From NCBI GenBank assembly GCA_963921825.1, contig OY997593.1, positions 48,034,039-48,098,038 of the forward strand: a stretch of DNA of 64,000 nucleotides, given 5' to 3'. Positions 55,658 through 64,000 of the stretch are shown here, in pieces (position 1 is the first letter of the stretch; every line of letters starts with the position of its first letter). Made by a program: the position numbers and the translations under genes. The notes beneath the pieces are model-generated. The model searched no databases and was not told the origin of the DNA. It saw only the letters and a program-made list of their open reading frames with translations. The DNA comes from Erodium maritimum. Taxonomy: Eukaryota > Streptophyta > Magnoliopsida > Geraniales > Geraniaceae.

Positions 55658-57050
55658 AGTGAGAGAAGCTCTCGCTTCTCTCTAGGCTCTTTGACCCCAA
55701 CCCTTGTTTCTTGCCCCTCTCCTCTTCTTCTTCGCGTTCCGGCCACCGGTGACTATCTCGGCTTCGGCCTTGACAGTCACCGGTGGATCCTCCTTCTCCA
55801 CCTTCTCTCCTTTCTCCGTTGGCACTTTTTTCAGTCCCGACCTTCCCGTCTCCATCGATTTTTTCTCGAACCTTTAGATCTGGCCCCTTGGGCGATAGAT
55901 CTACCCTGGTGACCGTTGATATTGACTTAGATCTACCGGATCTACGCACATCTCGGTCATTTGGGTCTGGATCGTGAAAGTTTCGGTGGCGGTGATCTTC
56001 CGGTGGGTCTCTGTAACCGAGGGCCTAATGTGCGCTGCTTCTCGCCCTTCCCTCTCAGATCTTTGGCTCGGGCTTCTCGTCTCCGCTTTGGTAGAGACGA
56101 TGGAGTTGGATCCCTCCCTTTTGGTCGTGTTTCTCGGTGATGGCCGTGGACGAAGACTCCGGCCTCGGAGCTCTGGGAATCTGGCTGGATCTGCTCTCGC
56201 CTCCTCGCCTTTCAGCAACCAGGTACTTTCTCCCCGTTAAATCTCTTTGCGACTTCAGTTTTCCAGATCTACTGTGAGATCTGGACCTCACGACTGGGGT
56301 TGGCCGCCGTGGGGGGTTAAGCCTAATGACTGTTGGAAGCTCGTATTAGGGCTTTTCTCGGGGGAAGGACACCAGTTCTAGGGGTGGTATCGATTGAACC
56401 GACCAACCCTTTTGGATCGTCGTGCGGTCTTGGTCGACGATGTTTCCGTTAGGTTTTGGGTTCGGTTGTTGGGACTAGCGGAATTAGACTCGTATTTTGG
56501 TCTTTGTTTGCTTTACCTAGTTCCGGGGCTCCTTGTTCCTCTTACCTCTGCTTGGTTCGTTCTTGGTCACTAATCTTTCTCTATTGCTTTGTTTGACTGG
56601 TTTGGTCCTGTTTCTCCGGCGGTGGTGCTCGGAGCGTTTCTGTGCTTCATTTCTGAGAAGATGGTGGCTGGTCGTTTTGGGTTCGGCTTTTGGTGGACGT
56701 GGGGCTCGAGGCTGCGTTTGTGCTTAACTCTTAGGTTTTCTTTTTGTTTTTCTGTTGTTGGGCCGGTTTGCCCTGTTGGGCTTTGTTTGCCTTTTATCTT
56801 TAGTCTGTTGTTGGGCTTGGCCCTATTTCTGTTTGGTTGTATCTGGTTGTGTAAGGTTGTTATTCTGGTTTGCTTCATTTCCTAATCTGGGTATAGGCTG
56901 TTTATTAGACCCAAGTGTTAATGTTTGTTTGAGTTTTCCGTAGTGAAGCTCTGTTTGTTGTATGTGTTCTGAGGGCTTTGCCCTTGCCTTCGAATTTCAC
57001 TTTGAAATCGTTGGTTTTATAAAACAAAAAATTGCTGATCAAAAAAAAAA
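55658..57050 (+). mobile_element. Non-autonomous non-LTR retroelement (1393 bp)
   Basis: It has a perfect 15-bp target duplication and a terminal A10. It begins AGTGAGAGAAGCTCTCGCTTC (ends of a short hairpin), has a GC-rich 5'UTR-like head up to about 56300, then a T-rich body with no long credible frame, and ends AAATTGCTGATC plus poly-A. No RRM, endonuclease or RT is present. It parallels the minus-strand element at 14611-16060 in design and is probably mobilised by a LINE (inference). It inserted into the copia LTR. Confidence 0.85.
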
Positions 57051-57065
57051 ATAACTACCTGACAT
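57051..57065. repeat. 15-bp target duplication (right)
   Basis: Exact partner of 55643-55657. Confidence 0.93.
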
Positions 57066-58252
57066 TCCCTTTTTCCTTTTTCATTTTTTTTAAAGAATTT
57101 AAAACCATAAAATACAAAAGATTCAAAAACCTTTTATTTGTTTCAACCGTGTACTAACTCTCAAAATCAAATTTTAAATTATCTTTAAAATTTATTTCAA
57201 ATAGATTTAATACATCAATCTAATTTAATATCAATTCTACCCAAAACTTATTATTTTAAATATAAATATTATATTTAAATAATAATCTAGACAAAAAAAT
57301 ATATTTATCATATTTATCACATAAATATACTTCCATATTTAATTGGGCTTCTTAAACTCCAATTCATTTATTTTGGCATTGCTCTATGTGTGACCCTACA
57401 GGTTCATATAACGTTGGTAGTGGGCTTCAAATCTCTAATTAGTCCACAACTCATAATTGGTCTCTAGCAAGACATTATGACTACCCAAGTCATATGAAAA
57501 TCGACAATCCGATTCAACCTTTTTACCATTAATATCTTAATCCCTTTGTCATCGATATCTCGATAGAATATAAGGCATAGGATCGTCATCCTTATTTTAT
57601 TCGATCGTTAGTTTCTTGATCTTAAGTAGACTGCAAGTGATAAATCGTTATCGATTCGCATGGCCATGCATTTCCACAGTCTCACTTATCAAGGGGCCCA
57701 AACGATATCTCTCATATTTACATGAGTGACAAATCCCTTATCAGTTGCTCGCATTCCTCACATAGACAATTATGTATTCAACAACAGTCTTTATTGTTGA
57801 CCGGTTAAAGACAACGTTGAACTGCGTCAAGACACACAACCACCTATGTAGAAATCCATGACGACTATAAGGTCAAAGGACTTAAGTCATATTACGGTAC
57901 TGAGAAATACTCATGACAGTTCCTATGTAGTATTCTCACAGTGGGTCATCCAATACCATTTCCCTAAATGACATTTATGATTTGACTTCATATCCAATAT
58001 GAATGATCAGTAAAACGTGATCATCAGCCAACATCATATTAGTCTTAGTATATCGGTAAGACCAGGGATCATTGGAATAATACTCTTTTTCTTCTAACAG
58101 TTTTACTATCGAGTCACGTACTTGATGGTCTTAGAAAGAGTCGATTATTCACGCAATTAACATTTACCAAAATTGATAATGAAAGTGTCAATGTATTAAT
58201 AATTGATAATGTCATACATGAAAAGATTGACCTAGGGCACAAAAAACTAACA

Positions 58253-61200
58253 GTCTCCCACTTGCACTAGGTCCAATCTACATTACAAGTATTGCCCATA
58301 GATCTAACATGACCCTCATGCTTAGGCTGTGGTAGAGCCTTAGTTAGAGGATCAACTACATTATCATTTGTGGGTACTTTGCATATCTCAACGTTTCCTC
58401 TCTCTTGAATGAGATGGTAATGATTTAGGATGTGTTTGGATTTCTGGTGCGATTTAGGCTCCTTGGCCTGTGCTATCGCCCTATAGTTATCACAATACAT
58501 ATTTACCAAATCTGATATACTAGGAATGATTCCTAAGCCGGATCCAAACAGTTTCTTTAGCTGCATCCGATGCAGCTACATTCTCAACTTCTGTTGTAGA
58601 ATTAACAACAATACTCTGCTTCGAGCTTCTCAAGCTGAACGCACCTCCATTCAAACAAAAGCACATAAACAGACGGTGATCTAAAATCATTTATGTTGGT
58701 CTGGAAGCTAGCATCTGCGTAACCCTTTACAGCTAGTTCACCTTTCTGACTAGCATATAGTACAAAGGCATCCTTAGTACTTCTCAAGTACTTAAGGATC
58801 TTTTAACTGTCGTCCAATGACATTCACCTGGAACTGCCTGGTATCTGCTCGTTGCACTCAATGCATACGAGACAATGGGTCTAGAACACAACATCGCATA
58901 TATGATAAATCCAATATCAGACGCATATGGGATCTTATTCATGCGGTCTCGCTCATCAAGTGCCATAAGACACTAAGTCTTGCCGAGACAAATGCCATGG
59001 GACATTGGCAAAAACCCTTTTTTTTAGAGTCTTGCATGCTTAACCTTGACAACACCTTGTCAATATAAGTGCTCTGACTTAGGCCCAAAAGCTTTCTAGA
59101 TCTATCTCCATAGATTTTGATACCTAGTACACAGGCAGCTACGCCTAAGTACCTCATTGGAAAAACATTTCCTTAAGCATGCCTTAACATCTTTCAAGAT
59201 ATGGATGTCATTTCCAATGACCAGTATGTCATCTACATACAACACTAAGAATACGACCGCGCTCCCACTAACCTTCTTGTACACACAAGGTCCGTCTTTG
59301 TTATTGATGAAGTCAAACCCTTTGGCTCATTCATCAAAACGAAGATTCCAACTTTGACGAGTCTGCTTTAATCCATGAATGGATCTTTGCAGCTTGTCAA
59401 TGGTCTCTTGATAGGATGTGGGTTCAACTTGATCCACAACTATCACGTCATTAATCTCTGAACTAAGAAACTCATATCTGATAGGGGCTTGACGTATCCT
59501 GTCAGACCTCCTTTGTACTTGTGGTACAACCTCAAGGACTACATTCTCTCGTTCATGTGCTTGAGTAACCATTTTAGGCACAACGCTACTTTGTGGGTCT
59601 GTAACTTCTTTAAGTTCAACAGTCCTCCCACTGTTTCCTTTGGAAATAAACTCTCTTCCAAAAAGACTCCATCCCGAGAAACAAACACTTTGTTCTCCGT
59701 AGCGTTGTAGAAGTAATATCCTTTAGTTTCCTTAGGATATCCTACAAAGAGGAACTTCTCTGATTTGGGGCTAACTTACACATCCCCATATCTTTAGAAA
59801 AGACAAACTAAGAACCTTTCCTATCCATATCTTATATGGTGTCTTATCTAATGTCTTTGATGGTACTATGTTCAAGACGAATGCAGCAGTTCCTAGAGCA
59901 TATCCCCAAAATGAGATTGGGAGATCAAAGTTACTCATCATAGACCGAACCATATCTAATAGGGTTCGATTCCTCCATTCATACACACCATTCTAATATG
60001 GCGTTCCTGGGGAAGTTTGTTGAGAAATGATCTCACAATCTTTCAGATGATCTACAAATTCTTGGCTCAAATATTCACCACTTCGATCATATCGTAGTGC
60101 CTTAATATCTTGTCCAAGTTGATTTTTTTTACTTCATTCTTGAAAATTTTGAATCTTTCAAAAATTCTTATTTGTTATGAAGTACCAAAATCCTTCTCTA
60201 GCAGTTGTACTTATTGGACCACATACATCCGAATGTATAATCCCCAATAAGCCATTAGCTCTCTTACCGTTTCAAAAAGGTGTCTTTGTCATCTTGCCCA
60301 TTAAATAAGATTCGCACGTTTCAAATGATTCATAAAAGAATCCAAAAGTCCATGGAATTGAAGTTTTGATATGCGTTTCTTATTTACATGACTCAAGTGA
60401 CAATGCTAGAGGAATGTAGGGTTTGTCTCATCAGACTTGAACCCTCTTGTATCAATGTTATAGAGATACTTCTCATTAGAGTCTTCTATGTTCAAAACAT
60501 AAAGACCTCTAACTCGAGAAGCATTTGAATGATGAACATTATCATGAGAAAGACTAAACTTACTATTCTCAATAGCAAACTTATAGTCTTCTTTGTCCAA
60601 ACACGAAATGGAGACGATACTCCTACAAAATGTAGGTACATGATAACATTGTTCAATTGCAAAACAAGCCTACCAGGCAAGGTCAACTAGTTTGTCCCCA
60701 CAGCTAAGGCAATGCCTCCATGGTCATCCTCAACTCGCGGGTCCACCTCGTCTTCCTTCAATGCCCTTCTACCTTTGAGTCCCTGCACATTTGTACAAAA
60801 TGTGGGATTCAGATCTAGTATCCAACATCCAAGAATGAAAAGTAGATGCATTGATTTCTATAACATGGTTACCCAAGGAGTTGGGTACACTACCCTTGTT
60901 CTTCCTCAGATCATCTATATATTTAGGCCAGTTCCTCTTCCAGTGACCAACCTCATTGCAGTAATAGCAAATCGAGTCCTTTGGGGTTGCAAATTGAGTG
61001 TACTTGGGCCTTGGATTTGACATGGGCCTTAAACCCATGGGAGCCATAAGACCCTTTCCTTTGCCTACCTCATTCCTTTTGCACTCGGTTCTTTTCTTGA
61101 CTATTAGAACATCCTTGATATTACCTAGAATGTTCTTCTCAGCAGTTTGAATCATCCCATGCAACTCTGAGATGGTCTTTACCATATTGTGCATGTAGAA

Positions 61201-61715
61201 GTTCATAATGAAAACATGAAATTCATCGGGAAGTGACTGACGGAGAATATTTGTAGCCAACTCCGGTTCTAACTTGAAACCGAGTCTCTCAATATGCTGT
61301 AAATAACCCTTTATCTCGAGCACATGAGGGCCAACACTCTTCCCAACGTGCATCTTGCATGACATGGTCTTCTTAACAGTATTGAACCTTTCAATCTTGG
61401 CCTTCTCTTGGAACATTTCCTTGAGTTGCTTCATCATGTCATATGCACTATCCTCCATCAATTGCTTCTGGAAATCAGTCTCCATGCAACCAAGCATTAT
61501 ACAAGTGACATATATCGAGTCGTTGTAAATCTTTGGTCCAACCATCTCTAATGGATTAATCGGTTCGTTAGGAACTTGCGTATCCAGAATATACTCTCTT
61601 CTTTCATGCCTGAGAACTATTCTCAGGTTTCTAACCCAAAATTTGTCCCATTGAGCTTATCCTTCTTAAGGATCGATCGTATCAATAAACTATGTGAATT
61701 GTTTGAATACATGAT
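58253..61715 (-). mobile_element. Coding remnants of the minus-strand Ty1/copia element
   Basis: On the minus strand from about 61713: gag (61545-60769; RFNTVKKTMSCKMHVG, LRQSLPDEFHVF), a CCHC knuckle (CYYCNEVGHWKRNW) and protease start (WMLDTRSESH) near 60800-60990. The integrase region is about 59770-60600, reverse transcriptase about 59000-59580 (YVDDILVIGND) and RNase H about 58270-58790. Length and order match a copia polyprotein region, but it is broken in many places, more than the 29821-46741 copies, and therefore older. Confidence 0.85.
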
Positions 61716-62904
61716 CTACAACAGAAAAGATATGCAAGGTTATTAATACGGATATAATACAATCAACCCTTAGTTGTATCTTAAAGATACATTAAAAGCC
61801 AAGATCCATATTTCATTCCACTTAGATTAAGCTTTGGCTTATCGCCCCAAGCGAAACTAATTAGGTAGGTAACTCTTTACCAATTGCATCACTATGCAAC
61901 TCTTGGATAGAATAAACACATCATATGTGTTGGCACAAATTCTATCTGATGCGCTAGGTCCAAAACCGTTTTGATAACCTAGTTAAGTTCAACCATATCT
62001 GGATATGCAACTCAGACAACTATGTGCACCACGCTTTGGCATAACCTACACATAACAATCTAAAGTTCACTCCATTTTATCAAACTTAAACGACCATGTG
62101 CACCACGCTTTAGCATAACCTACACATAGCAATTTAAGATTTGATCCATCTAACTTAGACAATTGTGTGCACCACGCTTTGGCATAACCTACACACGGCG
62201 ATCTAAGGTTCGATAAATGTTTAATATATGGAAGGCATCTCACCGACTTAATATTTAGTTCAGGGTTGATTTCATTTTATTGCATCGCATACAAGCGGCC
62301 TAAGCATGTTATTATCATACAAGTCATGTAAATCATACATTTGCAAAATAAATGTGTCATAGCATAGACCGTTACTAAGTTGATCTTCATAGGCCCATAT
62401 GAAGACCAAAAGCCAATCCTAGGGGTAAACACAAAAGTAAAAGCATTCAGCTCCATCTTGGGCCTTCAACTTGAATCTCCATCCCGGGCCTCCAAACCCA
62501 ATCTTCCTCTAAGATTTTCATCTCTTGAATTGACCACCTTTGGCTCTTGTTATAAAATAAATCTTTTCTATTCTAATTTTACAACAAAAGAAACGACACG
62601 CAGGTCGTACTTCAAAATAAATTACATCCAAATAAACGACACGCAGGCCGTATTTAGAAAATTATAAACCCATAAATTAAAGCAATCACATTGGTCTCAA
62701 AAAGGGCTATGCTATGCACCATGCAAAATAAAAACACATACAATAAAATCACGTATTTGTTTAACAATTAAACGCAATTTTAGAATTTGTTCGCAACGAA
62801 TTTCACAAAATTATAAACCATTTTTCTGGTTTTAAACTATATGCATCTCACATACATATTCGAAAATTATTAAAACAATTTTGAAAATTAATTTAACATA
62901 ATTT
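61716..62904 (-). other. Leader of the minus-strand copia element, 5' part missing
   Basis: Matches the leader layout of the 29821-46741 family in reverse: CGACACGCAGG(T/C)CGTA pair near 62592-62650, and GGGCTATGCTATGCACCATGC near 62705. It ends without a primer site or 5' LTR, at the join with a Ty3/gypsy LTR end near 62905. Confidence 0.7.
62024..62215 (-). repeat. Three ~70-bp tandem repeats in the copia leader
   Basis: GTGCACCACGCTTTGGCATA starts at 62024, 62098 and 62167 (spacing 74 and 69), each followed by ACCTACACA. Confidence 0.88.
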
Positions 62905-62938
62905 CCCGAGTTCGGTTTACTGAAATTGGGGCGTGACA
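62905..62938 (+). mobile_element. 3' tip of a Ty3/gypsy LTR
   Basis: The sequence CGAGTTCGGTTTACTGAAATTGGGGCGTGACA ends as the solo LTR at 9967 does. Only the last ~34 bases look like gypsy LTR; upstream is copia leader. It marks the start of a gypsy internal region. Confidence 0.75.
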
Positions 62939-62941
62939 GCT

Positions 62942-62953
62942 TGGTATCAGAGC
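62942..62953 (+). other. Primer-binding site, Ty3/gypsy (Met tRNA)
   Basis: TGGTATCAGAGC lies three bases after the LTR end GTGACA. Confidence 0.92.
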
Positions 62954-63262
62954 TCGAGGTTTCAAACCTCGAACTGTCCGTCAATTAGGTGGGAGAGTCA
63001 AGTCAGTGTAGACCCGTCATGTCTTGAGTCTTGTTTTGCTTGTGCTTATGTTGCAGTATTTTGTTGCTGGCATATTGATTGTGTGTGGTTGCGTGGACTA
63101 TTTTTAAACTGTCGCGGGTCGACTCAGGAGCGCTCATGTAGTCGAACGTGACGGTGTTGATGTCAAGTCGGTACAACGTAGTTCGGGGACGCCTGGACCG
63201 GGTTGTAACTACGTGATGTCAAGAAATGAAGTTTTAAAATGAAAGGGTGAAGGTTTTAAAAT

Positions 63263-63420
63263 TGTTGGCCCTGTTGGCGTGTTTTGAACTTGATTGGCCC
63301 TATGGGCGTATGTTTTGATCTTGGTTGGCCCGGTGGGCAAGGTTCGACTTTGGTTGGCCCGGTGAGCGGGGGTCGTGTGGTTGTGTTGTTTTGGCCGTGT
63401 TGGCTTATGATTGAGGTCGG
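63263..63420 (+). repeat. ~37-bp tandem repeats (TTGGCCCGGTGGGC family)
   Basis: Four to five imperfect copies of TTGGCCC(G/T)(G/A)TGGGC separated by TTTTGA-like spacers. Confidence 0.75.
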
Positions 63421-63616
63421 TTTTTATTTTCCCTACTGTGTTATGTTTTGGGTGGTCGTTTGACTGCGACGTACTAGTTGACGGGTCGTTATTAACCGGT
63501 AAAGTTACAAATACCCTAGGGTAGACACAGCGGGTGTAAGTAGAGCGAAATCATCATCGCTACGAGGTCGGAGTCACTGGTGTGACCTGGTAGGTGGAAT
63601 GGTAGGACGTTGGTGC

Positions 63617-63935
63617 CGGCCCGGAACGGGGCAGGGCAGGTGCTGCCTGCCGGCCCGGAACGGGGCACGGTAGGGGCTGCCTGTCGGCCCGGGACGGGGC
63701 ACGGTAAGGGCTGCCTGCCGGCCCGGGACGGGGCACGGTAAGGGCTGCCTGCCGGCCCGGAATGGGGTCCGGCAAGGGCAGGCTGCCGGCCCGGCGAGTG
63801 GCCCGGAAGGTCTCGGTTGCCGGCCCGGCCAGTGGCCCGGCTTGTTCTGGTTGCCGGCCCGGCATGTGGCCCGGCAGGTTTTGGTTACCGGCCCAGAGTG
63901 TGGCATGGCAGGGGTCGTGTACCGGCCCGGTCCAG
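63617..63935 (+). repeat. 34-bp GC-rich minisatellite (GCCGGCCCGG family)
   Basis: Nine to ten units built on GCCGGCCCGG(A/G)ACGGGGCAC, perfect in the middle (63650-63760) and more diverged at the right. Because 34 is not a multiple of three, the minus-strand Pro/Gly/Arg-rich frames through it are repeat artefacts. Confidence 0.88.
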
Positions 63936-64000
63936 TGAGTCGTTTTCAAAATTTTGGTGGTTGTTGTTTCATTGTGTGGGTTGGTTTGTCGTCGCTTGTG

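Larger units (their letters stand above)
55092..58252 (-). mobile_element. 3' LTR of a minus-strand Ty1/copia element (with an internal insertion)
   Basis: On the plus strand it begins TGTTGGGTTTTAAC and ends AAAAAACTAACA, immediately followed by the reverse of a polypurine tract (GTCTCCCACTTGC). Minus the 55658-57050 insertion and one duplication copy, the LTR is about 1.75 kb, similar in size and layout to the 29821-46741 family but well diverged. Confidence 0.85.
62954..64000 (+). mobile_element. Leader/gag-proximal region of a Ty3/gypsy element, cut by the window end
   Basis: About 1.05 kb downstream of the primer site without a clear gag frame. It is dominated by tandem repeats (63263-63420 and 63617-63935). 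The rest of the element would lie beyond 64000, so its intactness cannot be judged. Confidence 0.65.

Noticed and set aside
63560-63949. 129-aa minus-strand Pro-rich frame
   Set aside because: Produced by the 34-bp repeat array. Equivalent repeats appear in two frames.

Overview
This window is nuclear DNA of a flowering plant, most likely a eudicot. Host genes have short GT-AG introns, the intergenic space is AT-rich, and most of the sequence is layered Ty1/copia, Ty3/gypsy and L1-type elements with Met-tRNA primer sites. Nothing bacterial, viral or organellar was recognised. The species cannot be named from the sequence alone.

Layout. 1-2290: a GC-rich block with a telobox palindrome, then a small Ty3/gypsy relic. 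2291-6821: gene-free DNA with a hAT-type element (4073-4911). 6822-9967: a 3.1 kb Ty3/gypsy solo LTR with a 5-bp target duplication, sitting in an older minus-strand copia relic that runs to 13157. 13158-16070: two minus-strand non-LTR retroelement remnants. 16345-18872: an intact eight-exon SKU5-similar (multicopper-oxidase-like) gene, the best-supported host gene here. 18989-24231: on the minus strand and tail-to-tail with it, a twelve-exon PSK SIMULATOR-like gene that carries stops and a frameshift and is called a pseudogene.

25048-54920 is one nested insertion complex. A minus-strand copia solo LTR (TSD GACTG) was entered by a plus-strand LINE (A). LINE A was entered by a minus-strand LINE (B, with an RNase H domain). 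LINE B was entered by a copia element (29821-46741, TSD CAGGA), whose own 5' LTR received a second copy of the same family (29981-38441, TSD CGAGA). The outer solo LTR also took in an ORF1-only, RRM-bearing LINE derivative (52049-54060) and a Mutator-type MITE (54455-54852). The two sides of LINE B carry a direct duplication of about 1.08 kb of LINE A, far longer than a normal LINE target duplication.

55092-62905 is a further broken minus-strand copia element whose LTR holds a 1.4 kb non-autonomous non-LTR insertion with a perfect 15-bp target duplication. From about 62905 to the window end lies the start of a Ty3/gypsy element (LTR end, primer site, repeat-rich leader).

Functionally there are two host loci: a secreted, probably copper-free cell-wall or pollen-type SKS protein, and a decayed member of the PSI family, which in Arabidopsis acts in phytosulfokine-linked growth. 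The rest is transposon archaeology whose relative order can be read from exact target duplications. I found no credible new defence or biosynthetic system. The unusual items are the depth and internal logic of the nest, the kilobase-scale duplication, and the RRM-only half-LINE.
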